This document shows, one piece after another, positions 33,862 to 41,954 of a DNA stretch of 64,000 bases (within the stretch, counting starts at the first letter, position 1; every line of letters starts with the position of its first letter). The translations under genes and the position numbers were made by a program. Below the pieces are notes generated by a model. The model was not told the DNA's origin, did not search any database, and was given only the letters and a program-made list of their open reading frames with translations. The DNA is from a virus, in IMG/VR virus record IMGVR_UViG_3300027896_000014, positions 62,001-126,000 of that record. One strand, 5' to 3'.

Positions 33862-34653
33862 TTATGTCTTGGAAGTGGGTAACGTCAGTGAGAACGTATT
33901 GACGGTTGAGACGGCCGCAGCGGTAATCGTCGATGGATCAATCGTTGCGTCTCCACCCACGGTAGCAAGTGTTCCCTGAACCCGTTTGAGAACGTAGGTT
34001 GAGTCAAGAGCTCCGGTATCGTCTGGCGTACAGACGGTGAAGTAGCCAGCGACGCCAGTGGCCAGATTGCTTGAGCACTGCCAGGTATCTCCGGTAGGTT
34101 TGGAAATCACGCCCGCAACCGGTGCGCCGAACTGAAGAGTATTCACTCTTGCGGCACTGACCTTCGCTGTCACGGTGATGGCGTAACTGTTACCTCCCAA
34201 TGTTGCATCAGCAATCGTTAGGGCAAGTCCAGCGATCCGACATTGTGCCCAGATATTTACGGAGTCACCTTCACAAATAGCTTGAATCTGAGGAATGTCG
34301 TTGAGCATTCGAGCAACCCCGACTGCAACTGTCTGATCCGATTCAGCTGCCCCACATGTGTAGGTGTGAAGCGTAAGCACACTCTCCACCGTTACGTTGA
34401 TATTGATGGTATAGCCTACCGCGTGACCAGTCGCAGGAACAAGCTTGTAGACTCTTGGGGTACTTCGGTCAGTTACGGCAACAGTACCCCCCGAGAGGGT
34501 GTATCGTGCCAGTTTTGTCCCGGTCCGTGCGTCCTCGGGATTCGTTGGACAAACCCCCTCATAAGCATCAAGCACGAAGTCCTCGAGGTTCCCTCTTACC
34601 CCTCTTCCTCCCATGATTGCATTCAAAAAAGCCTGCGAATATTTTACTGTCAT
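33862..34653 (-). CDS. Structural protein, unknown (263 aa)
   Basis: The N-terminal segment MTVKYSQAFLNAIMGGRGVRG followed by a long beta-rich domain (YTININVTVESVLTLHTYTC, SYAITVTAKVSAARVNTLQFG) fits a tail or decoration protein. It is preceded by GGAGG and by a TACGCA-type palindrome at 34669-34682. No family recognised. Confidence 0.5.
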   Translation of the reverse strand: MTVKYSQAFLNAIMGGRGVRGNLEDFVLDAYEGVCPTNPEDARTGTKLARYTLSGGTVAVTDRSTPRVYKLVPATGHAVGYTININVTVESVLTLHTYTCGAAESDQTVAVGVARMLNDIPQIQAICEGDSVNIWAQCRIAGLALTIADATLGGNSYAITVTAKVSAARVNTLQFGAPVAGVISKPTGDTWQCSSNLATGVAGYFTVCTPDDTGALDSTYVLKRVQGTLATVGGDATIDPSTITAAAVSTVNTFSLTLPTSKT

Positions 34654-34668
34654 CTTCCTGTCCTCCTT

Positions 34669-34682
34669 TACGCAAATGCGTG
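34669..34682. promoter_or_regulatory. TACGCA-NN-TGCGTA palindrome, copy 1 of the intergenic set
   Basis: TACGCAAATGCGTG, one mismatch from perfect symmetry. It fills the 31-bp gap between the genes at 34685 and 33862, directly before the Shine-Dalgarno of the latter. Confidence 0.6.
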
Positions 34683-34684
34683 AT

Positions 34685-35686
34685 TTAAGTTGTGGTTATA
34701 CGCCCACTGACCTCTATTGCCGGAATTTCTAATGCTATCTCTGTTCCACCATAGCCAGGTATTAGGTCATAGGTCCCTAGAAATTGCCGGATCTTTACCT
34801 GATTCTTAAGGATCCGGTAAAGAACTATCGCTCTTCCTCTAGCCGCTCCATCTATCCAGAAATGATCTCCCGTAACTCGATTGACTTGCCCACCCGGAAG
34901 TCCCATGTAGCAACCGTCTTGCGTAGCCCAGAGCACGATCTTCTCTGTCCGCCCACCGACGAGGGCCGTTCCAGATGTCTGGTGTACGATTGAGATGGCC
35001 ATTCCCTCGATGGCCGGAAAATCGCACACTTCGGTATAATTGAATTTAGGTGGATCTCCCGCACCTCCCTGAAGGAATCCGCATCGCTTGGTATCACTTA
35101 CATAAAGGCCATCTTTAACCGCCTTCAACATCCTTCCCCTTCCTACGAACGAGACAAAATTATGCCTTTCGTCCCTGACCCATGGTTCCGTAGCATCGGA
35201 ATAAATAAGAAGACCGTTCTGAAACACCCAGAGTCGGGAATCCCAATATTCCATCAGGTGTCCGGCTACCATTCTTTTTTTGAATTCCTGATCAACTTCT
35301 GGAATACCATGAGCCACGTGTTCTCTGATGTATCCAAATTTCTCGACGTTTGAGAAAAATACCATGTCCCCAACATCCTGGAAGATCATCTCTGTATCAC
35401 CCACATTTGAAAGAATGGTGGTGTAGGTGAAGGTCATGGTGTTAAAATTTAGAGTCGCTTCTTTAAGATCTCCCGCCTGTACGCAAAGGCAAATGGAGGC
35501 GTTTGACCACATGCTGTGGGTGCTTTCGTCATCAAGTAGCGTCCTTCCTCTGCGCCGATGCAATTTCTTGTCATTATCGGAATCGATGTTCATGGCATAA
35601 GGCACATAGCCAGCTGGGATCCTGGTTGGATCCCGCTTCTTCGAAACACCCACAATATTTTTATATTCAAAATTTGGCTGAGGCAT
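34685..35686 (-). CDS. Beta-propeller tail hub/stabilisation protein
   Basis: 333 aa. Blade-like segments (GDMVFFSNVEKFGYI, DSRLWVFQNGLLIYSDATEPW, RGRMLKAVKDGLYVSDTKRCGFL, EKIVLWATQDGCYMGL) follow the sequence style of P22 gp10 / T7 gp12-type tail hub propellers. The N-terminus MPQPNFEYKNIVGVSKKRDP is also typical of that class. The C-terminus ends with a single IALEIPAIEVSGRI unit, identical in style to the fibre repeats of the gene at 32710. It follows the adaptor gene in the late direction. Confidence 0.65.
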   Translation of the reverse strand: MPQPNFEYKNIVGVSKKRDPTRIPAGYVPYAMNIDSDNDKKLHRRRGRTLLDDESTHSMWSNASICLCVQAGDLKEATLNFNTMTFTYTTILSNVGDTEMIFQDVGDMVFFSNVEKFGYIREHVAHGIPEVDQEFKKRMVAGHLMEYWDSRLWVFQNGLLIYSDATEPWVRDERHNFVSFVGRGRMLKAVKDGLYVSDTKRCGFLQGGAGDPPKFNYTEVCDFPAIEGMAISIVHQTSGTALVGGRTEKIVLWATQDGCYMGLPGGQVNRVTGDHFWIDGAARGRAIVLYRILKNQVKIRQFLGTYDLIPGYGGTEIALEIPAIEVSGRITTT

Positions 35687-35695
35687 CGTTTATCC

Positions 35696-36676
35696 CTAAT
35701 AACTCTTCCAGATTCCAGATCTACCGGATCGAACCTGCCTTTCCGATCGATCCAAGAAGATCAGGTCTTTCTTGACCTTCGCCTTAAGCAATTCGAACCG
35801 TTTCCCGTTTTTATCTGACGATGCTGGGTCGAGAGTCTGTGTATCTTCTTTCAGAAAGGCCTCCCTGCCTATTCCATAGATCAATTCCCGGTGATATATT
35901 GTCTTGATTTCCGGGGCTACAGGAGGATTCGCAGTGATATCAGCAGTGGTGAATGGAGCCAGGGGTAAGCGATTGACCACCGTAATGAGAGTGTTACAGA
36001 CCTTCCGAAGCGTAGCGCTCGTCAGGAATTCATCGAACAAAGTTTGGTTGATGGTGATCTCGGATGCGGTGAGCGAAGCGACCGTTACATAACCATTGTT
36101 TTTGACCGTCCCGGAAATATTGATCTCGTCCCCTACATCATAGTGGGTCGTGAAGTTCCATGGATTTCCGTCTTCATCCACTCCAGTTATTGAAATCTGA
36201 CTCGTTGCTGCCGTAAATGAAATACTCAAAACCCCTACTACCTCTCCCTTTCTGTGGTATTTTGGGTATATGTAGAAGTACCCCCTACCACATTCCGGGA
36301 TATACCGTTCCGGGGTGTGCCATTCCCCTCCATGATGATGCTCTTCTCTCCAACCCCTTCGGAGTTGATCCATATAAGCCTCAGATGTTCTTATCAAAGT
36401 TCTATGACGATGATTTTCATGATGATGCAAGAGGTAGGCACCTTCTTTGATGTTGAGTATTCGATCATCAATGGTGTACAGGCCCATATTACTGAGCAAT
36501 TTAAACTGAGTAAGAGAAACCGTAGATCGATCTTCTACCAGTAATGTTTCCCGGTAGAGTTCTTCGGTAATAATATTCAGATAATGGATAATCTCATCGT
36601 TTCCCCACAAAAAGGGCTCAATTGTATCGTCAAGGACCGTGCTTCGCGTAAGGTTAATTATTTCACCGACATTCAT
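35696..36676 (-). CDS. Head-tail adaptor / tail tubular protein A-like
   Basis: 326 aa. The N-terminus (IINLTRSTVLDDTIEPFLWGNDEIIHYLNIITEELYRET, read as two helices) is the standard opening of podovirus adaptor proteins (P22 gp4 / T7 gp11 class), where 'D....P..W.d.e...yln.a..e' binds the portal. A beta-rich insertion fills residues ~150-220. The C-terminal helix (GREAFLKEDTQTLDPASSDK onward) is also typical. It lies between head and tail genes, as expected. Confidence 0.75.
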   Translation of the reverse strand: MNVGEIINLTRSTVLDDTIEPFLWGNDEIIHYLNIITEELYRETLLVEDRSTVSLTQFKLLSNMGLYTIDDRILNIKEGAYLLHHHENHRHRTLIRTSEAYMDQLRRGWREEHHHGGEWHTPERYIPECGRGYFYIYPKYHRKGEVVGVLSISFTAATSQISITGVDEDGNPWNFTTHYDVGDEINISGTVKNNGYVTVASLTASEITINQTLFDEFLTSATLRKVCNTLITVVNRLPLAPFTTADITANPPVAPEIKTIYHRELIYGIGREAFLKEDTQTLDPASSDKNGKRFELLKAKVKKDLIFLDRSERQVRSGRSGIWKSY

Positions 36677-36685
36677 GACTTTCCC

Positions 36686-37036
36686 CTACTTCAGACCCTT
36701 TTTTGACTTCTCGATCACGCCAATGAGAGTATCTTTTTTGCCCGAAGGTTCCTGAATCCCAACTTTCTTCAATTGAAACTCCACCGTGTACCTCTTCTTG
36801 CCTTCCTTCTGTTCGTTCATCCGAATTTCGGTAACTTCCCCTACTCCCTGAATGGTGAGCTCTTCACCGATTTTCACCTTTTCAAGCTGAGGTAGCTTCG
36901 CAACCTGTTCGGATTCAAACCGAATTTGAAGGCCATACGGATATTTCGGGCCTTCGCCTCCAATAGGGGTAGGCATCGTTTCGGCCTTTAGTTCCTTTTT
37001 CGTTTTCTTTGGAAGTTCGAGACTGACCATTTCCAT
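36686..37036 (-). CDS. Conserved phage structural/assembly protein, unknown
   Basis: 116 aa. Lys-rich N-terminus, then beta segment (LQIRFESEQVAKLPQLEKVKIGEELTI, in two strands) and RYTVEFQLKKV. It lies between head and adaptor genes and is preceded by a plus-strand homing gene. Proteins of this kind, with a single OB-like beta fold, are common beside podovirus adaptors, but the function is unassigned. Confidence 0.5.
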   Translation of the reverse strand: MEMVSLELPKKTKKELKAETMPTPIGGEGPKYPYGLQIRFESEQVAKLPQLEKVKIGEELTIQGVGEVTEIRMNEQKEGKKRYTVEFQLKKVGIQEPSGKKDTLIGVIEKSKKGLK

Positions 37037-37093
37037 TTGATTTATCTCCTTTCTTTCTTGACAATCAAATTACGCAAATGTATACTTATAAGT

Positions 37094-37240
37094 ATGAAAA
37101 TCAAACTACCTCCTCGGCTAAAGTGCAAACGTTGCGGATACACATGGACTCCGCGACAAACCGACGTAAGAATCTGCCCACGGTGCAAATCGGCTTTGTG
37201 GGACAAAGTGAAGAAGGAGAAGCATGAAAACATGGACTGA
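37094..37240 (+). CDS. Small zinc-ribbon protein next to homing endonuclease
   Basis: A 48-aa ORF starting MKIKLPPRLKCKRCGYTWTP, with two CxxC pairs (CKRC, CPRC) giving one zinc ribbon. It is on the plus strand, against the late genes, and its 3' end overlaps the HNH gene by 17 bases, so the two form one inserted unit. TATACTTATAAGT precedes the ATG and may be a promoter. Homing endonuclease companions with zinc ribbons are known, but the partnership here is inferred. Confidence 0.6.
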   Translation: MKIKLPPRLKCKRCGYTWTPRQTDVRICPRCKSALWDKVKKEKHENMD

Positions 37241-37988
37241 ATCTGAGTTGGAGATTCTTCGCAAATATTTCCCCACCGATTCCAAGGAGTCCCTTTCTGC
37301 TATGTTCAACAGAACCTTTGACACAATCCGCACCAAAGCCACAAGGATGGGGATTCGTAGAATTCTCGGGGCTCAGTGGACGAAGGAAGAATTTGACATT
37401 CTTCGCAAATTTTATCCAACTGGTTCCGAGGATGAACTTGTTACATTGCTTCACAGATCGTTCAACACAATCAGTTGTCAGGCTCAGAGATTGGGTATTC
37501 GTAGGCTTGGAATCTGGTGCAGACAAAAACTTGAGGATAGATTTGAAAATTTTGTTATACCCGAACCTAACAGTGGGTGTTGGCTCTGGATGGGAGGAGA
37601 AAATAGACAAGGGTATGGACAAATTGGGAATGGTAACGGAAAAGATGTTCGTGCCCATCGTGTTTCTTGGGAAATTCATAATGGTCCTATTCCACAGGGC
37701 TTTTGGGTACTTCATTCCTGTGACAACCCATCTTGCGTAAATCCTCAGCACCTCTTTCTTGGAACACCTCAGGATAATATGGACGACTGTTGCAAGAAAA
37801 AGAGGCAAACTTATGGATCTCGCAATTGTAAGGCCAAACTTACTGATGCTGACGTAATCAAAATCAGGCAAGATCCTCGATCCCCAAAAGAAATAGGTAT
37901 ATCCTTTGGTATATCCAGGGCTACGATATACAACATTAAAGACAGTAGAACTTGGAAACATATTCCAAGTAACTCCACAATCTCCTAG
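37224..37988 (+). CDS. HNH homing endonuclease with two N-terminal HTH domains
   Basis: 254 aa. Two Myb/SANT-like helical repeats (WTESELEILRKYFPTDSKES and WTKEEFDILRKFYPTGSEDE) occupy residues 1-95. An HNH_3-type nuclease core follows: RAHRVSWEIHNGPIPQGFWV, then LHSCDNPSCVNPQHLFLG near residues 150-195. A C-terminal HTH (KEIGISFGISRATIYNIK) completes the protein. Paired DNA-recognition modules around an HNH core are typical of phage homing endonucleases. The gene opposes the surrounding late genes and marks an insertion between adaptor-side and capsid-side genes. Confidence 0.85.
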   Translation: MKTWTESELEILRKYFPTDSKESLSAMFNRTFDTIRTKATRMGIRRILGAQWTKEEFDILRKFYPTGSEDELVTLLHRSFNTISCQAQRLGIRRLGIWCRQKLEDRFENFVIPEPNSGCWLWMGGENRQGYGQIGNGNGKDVRAHRVSWEIHNGPIPQGFWVLHSCDNPSCVNPQHLFLGTPQDNMDDCCKKKRQTYGSRNCKAKLTDADVIKIRQDPRSPKEIGISFGISRATIYNIKDSRTWKHIPSNSTIS

Positions 37989-37998
37989 GCTCTTCCTT

Positions 37999-38154
37999 CT
38001 AATTCTCATCTTCCCACCTAAATCCACAAAAGGGGCAGCATCCCGCCCAATCTGGGTCATCGAGGAAGATCTGTCCACACTTTTTACAGTGAATTACATA
38101 AGTATTTCCTGGGTTGGGATCAATAGACCCTTCGCTTACGGTTTGATCGGCCAT
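37999..38154 (-). CDS. 51-aa zinc-ribbon microprotein
   Basis: Starts MADQTVSEGSIDPNPGN. It has CKKCGQIF and CPFCGF, a complete two-knuckle ribbon. GGAGG lies seven bases upstream of the ATG, and the next gene's stop is two bases away. Acidic ends. Function unknown. Confidence 0.6.
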   Translation of the reverse strand: MADQTVSEGSIDPNPGNTYVIHCKKCGQIFLDDPDWAGCCPFCGFRWEDEN

Positions 38155-38156
38155 AC

Positions 38157-38270
38157 CTAATCCTCCTTAATGTGCCCACAGACCTTACACACCTTAAAGG
38201 TTCTCCGGCCCTTCTTCACCTTTTTCCAACTGCATTCTCCACAGGATGGGCATTTATCTGGGGACCCCAT
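38157..38270 (-). CDS. 37-aa zinc-ribbon microprotein
   Basis: Starts MGSPDKCPSCGECSWKKVKK. CPSC and CKVCGH give one zinc site. The ATG overlaps the stop of the upstream 160-aa gene (TAATG), so it is translationally coupled, and it is followed two bases later by the 51-aa ribbon gene. This is a tandem pair of zinc microproteins. Confidence 0.6.
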   Translation of the reverse strand: MGSPDKCPSCGECSWKKVKKGRRTFKVCKVCGHIKED

Positions 38271-38752
38271 TAAACGTTAATACCCATCTCTTTTAGCACG
38301 CTTGGTCCCTTGTCTATTTTAGGTCTCCCAGAGGTGCGTTTCGACTCCTTAATATCCTTCGGCTTCTCTGCCTTTCCGGTTACCGCCTCAGCCGCTTCCT
38401 CTGGCCCCGTGGGCTCCTCATCTTCCATCAATTCGGCTTGTGCCTGCAGGAACTGAATCTGGACCAGCAATTCCGCCTTTGTCATCTTCTTGCCAGCGGG
38501 CGGTGCTTCTTCCTCTTTCCCCACCCCTCCGAATTTCTGATCCCACCACGCCAGCGCCTTCTGCTTGTGGTAGTCAGGAATAAGCTCAAGAAGTGATCTG
38601 TCCTCTACCAGTTCACCGTTCAGAAGAATGTAGTCCCCACCCGTCGTCTCGAGGACATTGCCTTGTTCCGTCGTGAAATTGTGAATCGTCCAAAACTCCT
38701 TTCCGTTCAACACCATTCTCGATCCTTCCGGTACTGCTGGTTTTGGTAACAT
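38270..38752 (-). CDS. Head-region hypothetical protein
   Basis: 160 aa. The N-terminal half is beta-rich (SRMVLNGKEFWTIHNFTT, GDYILLNGELVEDRSLLELIP). The C-terminal half is Glu/Lys/Pro-rich and helical (TKAELLVQIQFLQAQAELMEDE). Position between the adaptor and beta-helix genes suggests a head-completion or assembly role. No family recognised. Confidence 0.5.
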   Translation of the reverse strand: MLPKPAVPEGSRMVLNGKEFWTIHNFTTEQGNVLETTGGDYILLNGELVEDRSLLELIPDYHKQKALAWWDQKFGGVGKEEEAPPAGKKMTKAELLVQIQFLQAQAELMEDEEPTGPEEAAEAVTGKAEKPKDIKESKRTSGRPKIDKGPSVLKEMGINV

Positions 38753-38796
38753 AAAGACTCTCCTTTCTAATTTAGTTTTGTGTAAATCCTTCTGCT

Positions 38797-39174
38797 CTAT
38801 CTAAACATAGCAATGAGAGCCGCCCTGGTTTTGCTGCCATCAGCAAAAATTCCCCAAAGAGATACTCTCGCCCATTCTCCCTGCCCCATGTCAACAAAAC
38901 CACATGACATAATTCTGTTAACACCGGCCACTTGGTCGGCAGTCAAAGCCCCCCATTCTCCCCCATCAATACAATTTCCTATTTTACAGGTTGGGATGAG
39001 GTTGGCGAATACGGCATCATACGCTTTAATCGAATCCGCCACTATCTTGTTTTGAGCCGCATAATACTGAATCACTTCTAATATGTCTGAAGTAACCTTT
39101 TTCCCCTCACATAAAGTACAGATTTTTTCTCCAATCAGTCCGCTTCCTCCACACAATGGGCAAGTTATTTCCAT
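38797..39174 (-). CDS. DnaJ-type zinc finger fused to structural-like domain
   Basis: 125 aa. The first 26 residues contain CPLCGGSGLIGEKICTLCEGKK, a single DnaJ-type CxxCxGxG finger (two CxxC knuckles). The remainder (NKIVADSIKAYDAVFANLIP onward, ending TRAALIAMF) resembles small phage structural proteins. The fusion is unusual: the finger may help folding or zinc-dependent oligomerisation. Confidence 0.5.
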   Translation of the reverse strand: MEITCPLCGGSGLIGEKICTLCEGKKVTSDILEVIQYYAAQNKIVADSIKAYDAVFANLIPTCKIGNCIDGGEWGALTADQVAGVNRIMSCGFVDMGQGEWARVSLWGIFADGSKTRAALIAMFR

Positions 39175-39190
39175 CTAATCCTCCCTACAA

Positions 39191-39222
39191 AAATAAAACG
39201 GAGGGGACAAAGCCCCCCCGTT
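39191..39222 (-). terminator. Rho-independent terminator after beta-helix gene
   Basis: AACGGGGGGG pairs with CCCCTCCGTT on the minus strand (one G-U), loop CTTTGT, followed by TTATTTTT. Strong hairpin and U-run, six bases past the stop at 39228. Confidence 0.85.
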
Positions 39223-39227
39223 AGACG

Positions 39228-40244
39228 TTAACTGCCAACTGCAGCCGTAGGTATCCTTCCCAATCCACCGCCAGTAGCAGTAATTGGCATGGCAGTAACT
39301 ACACACTCCCCAGTACCTGCTGCTTGCCAATAAGTATAGCCAACTCCAGTACAATTTTCGAGAACGTGACTTTGGGTGGCAATAGAGCTACCCCATTTAA
39401 AAACTGATGTGCACTTGTTTCCCCAGTTTGTCCAGAAATTGTAGAACAGACAATCTTTATATCTTTCCAAATGGTCCGCTCCCCATGTATTGGGTATATA
39501 AATCATTGGTACACCAGCCGTTTCAGCCCAGGACTTAAAAATACAGTTGCGGAACTCAACCTCTGAAGGACCATTGCCCCCAGCGCCACTGTACAATAAG
39601 TGTCCCTGTGTAATAGATGTCCTTGCCCCCCACGCCATCTGTCCGATTGTGCAATCCTCGAAGATAGAGTAAGCACCATTGGCACCAATTTCGAGTGAAG
39701 AACAACCAGCAGTAGCAATCTGGGTAGAGTTCATAATTCCGAGGAAAGCAGTTTTAAAGAAACTGTTCCCATAGCTGTTTACCTTGACTGGCGATAAACA
39801 GGCTGCATTGGCCCCATAATTATTGATACAGAGATTATGGAACGTGTTGCGCTTGCCCGTCAGGTTAATGACATAATCAATGGCTATTCCCGTGGTATAG
39901 ATTGTAGTCCCTAACAGACTCCAATCGCTGAAGAAATTTGATCCACCAACCCCAACAAGATGGACAAAATTCTTTGTCCAGAGGAGTGTAGCTGTTTCAA
40001 GATAATTTCCAGGGAACACACAAATCACATCATTCCTGTAATCGGTCACGGCAGCATAGGCATCTGCCAAAGTAGCAAAGATGTGAGCCCCATCAACTCC
40101 CTGGTTTACCAACCACTGCCGATAATTGCTCGTAGCCGAGGCAGCCGGGCAGAGATAGAACACATCTCCTATTCCCGGTCCCAACTGAAGGGTACTCATG
40201 AGCCACATTTTAAGATCCCTTGCAAGATTTCCTCTTTTTATCAT
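39228..40244 (-). CDS. Right-handed beta-helix protein
   Basis: 338 aa. After the N-terminal GPGIGDVFYLCPAASATSNY and an ATLADAYAAVTDYRNDVICV opening typical of pectate-lyase-like solenoids, regular turns appear (NFVHLVGVGG, NTFHNLCINNYG, NSFFKTAFLGIMN, SIFEDCTIGQMAWG, VEFRNCIFKSW, HLERYKDCLFYNFW). Beta-helices of this sort in head operons are capsid-decoration or head-fibre proteins. The gene lies between the capsid-side decoration-like protein and head-region genes and has its own terminator. Confidence 0.7.
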   Translation of the reverse strand: MIKRGNLARDLKMWLMSTLQLGPGIGDVFYLCPAASATSNYRQWLVNQGVDGAHIFATLADAYAAVTDYRNDVICVFPGNYLETATLLWTKNFVHLVGVGGSNFFSDWSLLGTTIYTTGIAIDYVINLTGKRNTFHNLCINNYGANAACLSPVKVNSYGNSFFKTAFLGIMNSTQIATAGCSSLEIGANGAYSIFEDCTIGQMAWGARTSITQGHLLYSGAGGNGPSEVEFRNCIFKSWAETAGVPMIYIPNTWGADHLERYKDCLFYNFWTNWGNKCTSVFKWGSSIATQSHVLENCTGVGYTYWQAAGTGECVVTAMPITATGGGLGRIPTAAVGS

Positions 40245-40388
40245 GGTTTTTTCCTCCCATAGTTTTCCCCTACAGAAGTAGGATACTGGTTAAATTGTTA
40301 AAGGAATGAAGCGTGTTGCTTCGCCAATTAGCCTCCTTTCTCGACCACCCTAAGAGGACACAATTGTCCCGATGAGCATCGGAGATAT

Positions 40389-40411
40389 GGGGAGAGGAAA
40401 ATCCCCTCCCC
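40389..40411 (-). terminator. Hairpin after the decoration-like gene
   Basis: On the minus strand a 9-bp stem (GGGGAGGGG with CCTCTCCCC, one G-U) closes a 5-nt loop, nine bases after the stop at 40420. No U-run follows, so it may be an mRNA 3'-end stabiliser or a weak terminator. Confidence 0.5.
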
Positions 40412-40419
40412 AGTTTAGT

Positions 40420-40878
40420 TTATGCACTCTGGAGGAAGTTGCTGTTGTTAGCCTTGACTTCCGGCCTTGGATATGCCTCGAACCAGGGTCTCCACATCAT
40501 GGAGCCTCCACCACTATTAGCGGTGAACACCAATTCATCGCCAGCATTGAGCTTTACGGGAGCAACGACTACTACTCCGGCAACTGTGGAGTGACAATTC
40601 TTCCAGACAATCTTCCCTAATGGAGTCAGGGTCGGAATGGTGATTACAGCCACCGCCGTTGCCGTTGCATCACCACCGGTGCCTGGAATCAATCTCCTGG
40701 TGACGGTAATGATAGCAGCAGCTGTATCAAGTGTAACCAGGATCTTGGCCCCGACTGCAAAAAGATCGCAGGCCTGATTTACCCTGCAAAGAACCACTGC
40801 GCTTGCGGCAAAAGTGCCAACATCAGCTGATACCACTGCTTCGTTAATCGCCTGAATTTTTGAATCGGTATAAGCCAT
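40420..40878 (-). CDS. Head decoration-like protein
   Basis: 152 aa, mostly beta (ACDLFAVGAKILVTLDTAAA, IITVTRRLIPGTGGDATATAV, IVWKNCHSTVAGVVVVAPVK, NAGDELVFTANSGGGSM). It follows the major capsid gene with about 100 bp between, separated by a hairpin and a TACGCA palindrome. A small beta-rich gene right after an N4-gp56-like capsid gene is normally a decoration or head-stabilising protein. Confidence 0.6.
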   Translation of the reverse strand: MAYTDSKIQAINEAVVSADVGTFAASAVVLCRVNQACDLFAVGAKILVTLDTAAAIITVTRRLIPGTGGDATATAVAVITIPTLTPLGKIVWKNCHSTVAGVVVVAPVKLNAGDELVFTANSGGGSMMWRPWFEAYPRPEVKANNSNFLQSA

Positions 40879-40929
40879 TTTTTGTTACCTCCTTGTTTTT
40901 GAACTACATTAAATTCATGTTGGGAAATA

Positions 40930-40953
40930 GGATGGGCCATATTCGACCCATCC
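40930..40953 (-). terminator. Hairpin between capsid gene and decoration-like gene
   Basis: GGATGGG pairs with CCCATCC (7 bp, 10-nt loop), followed on the minus strand by TATTTCC. It may reduce read-through after the capsid gene or define the capsid mRNA end. Confidence 0.5.
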
Positions 40954-40967
40954 CTATAACTAATCGC

Positions 40968-40981
40968 TACGCAGATGCGTA
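40968..40981. promoter_or_regulatory. TACGCA-NN-TGCGTA palindrome, after the capsid gene
   Basis: TACGCAGATGCGTA: perfect 6-bp arms with a GA spacer. It abuts the capsid stop codon (40982) and lies 15 bp from the hairpin at 40930-40953. Confidence 0.7.
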
Positions 40982-41941
40982 TTACGAGCTGGAAATATAG
41001 CAACCTTTTACCTTACCAGCTGTCGCTGTAAGGGGCCAAACGAGTCCGAGGCCAATGACTCCGTACCAGGCCGCTGAATTTAATCGCCCATGATCCTGTC
41101 CGAAGTTGACCTGCACTCTGACCTCCGGCGTTTCCGCCTCGATCATGGCTGCGAAGTCGTCTCCGAAGATGATCCCCTCACCAAGAACCGATCCTGTCCC
41201 CTTGTTGTTGGCGAGACAGATCGTATCCTTGATCTCGATACACCGGATGCTCTCAATCTTTCCAACCTCGGAGTTGTGGAAGACATCCCCTTCACGGAGA
41301 TATTGCTTCCAGGTTTCAAAGTTATCGTCATTCTTGACCCCCCTCATCGCCTTTGTGGCGAGCAACCCAATATAGTCATCACCCTCATAGGGATCGACGA
41401 TATAGGTGTCAGAAAAGGCATCCCTAATTGCTCCCAGGTGAGCGATGTTTACGTTCACAAGAGCCGGTGTGTCGGGTGCTGCAACTGCCGAGAAGGCTCC
41501 ACCAGTCAGAGATGTCGGTTGATAGACGAGGTAGGTGGTCTTCATAACGGTTGCCGCAAGTCGGTCCAGAGCCTTTGTCATCTGCTTTCTGAGGGCCTTC
41601 TGAATCGGGTCCTGCGGGTCGAATTTTCCAAGTAACTGGCTCATGTGGCTAAACGTCACCGCACGGCCATACTCTGCCACGGTAATCGCCGTGGTGGACA
41701 AAGCAAAGTCATCCACGGGGATCCGATCGTGCTCCGAAAGAGCAGCACTTGTGGGCTGGGTCAAAAGATCAGCCCGGGTAAGGGTTTGTGACTCGCCGCG
41801 TTTCTTCCCGAAGCCAGGTTCGGTCCTGACGAAATCCATGAACTTGGACTCGACAATAGACTGTTCCCGAAGCTTCGCGCTCAAAGCATTATTCTTGTAG
41901 ACGCCTGTGGGAGCACTGAACTCCCAGGTGAAGTCTGCCAT
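40982..41941 (-). CDS. Major capsid protein, N4-gp56-like HK97 fold
   Basis: 319 aa. The N-terminal arm (TGVYKNNALSAKLREQSIVE) leads to an E-loop/A-domain pattern. Diagnostic segments are ITVAEYGRAVTFSHMSQLL near residue 85, DPYEGDDYIGLLATKAMRGV and TWKQYLREGDVFHNSEVGKI-ESIRCIEI near residues 180-240, and QVNFGQDHGRLNSAAWYGVI near 280. These match the N4 gp56 family of capsid proteins. It follows the scaffold-like gene by 13 bp and is followed by a decoration-like gene, the usual capsid cluster. No N-terminal cleavage propeptide is obvious. Confidence 0.88.
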   Translation of the reverse strand: MADFTWEFSAPTGVYKNNALSAKLREQSIVESKFMDFVRTEPGFGKKRGESQTLTRADLLTQPTSAALSEHDRIPVDDFALSTTAITVAEYGRAVTFSHMSQLLGKFDPQDPIQKALRKQMTKALDRLAATVMKTTYLVYQPTSLTGGAFSAVAAPDTPALVNVNIAHLGAIRDAFSDTYIVDPYEGDDYIGLLATKAMRGVKNDDNFETWKQYLREGDVFHNSEVGKIESIRCIEIKDTICLANNKGTGSVLGEGIIFGDDFAAMIEAETPEVRVQVNFGQDHGRLNSAAWYGVIGLGLVWPLTATAGKVKGCYISSS

Positions 41942-41954
41942 GGTTTATTCCTCC

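Noticed and set aside
37101-38078. Long minus-strand frame opposite the HNH gene
   Set aside because: The plus strand carries clear HNH and HTH motifs and a Shine-Dalgarno; this frame has none and is a shadow.
41090-41635. 181-aa plus-strand frame inside the capsid gene
   Set aside because: The capsid frame on the other strand shows family motifs throughout; this is a shadow.
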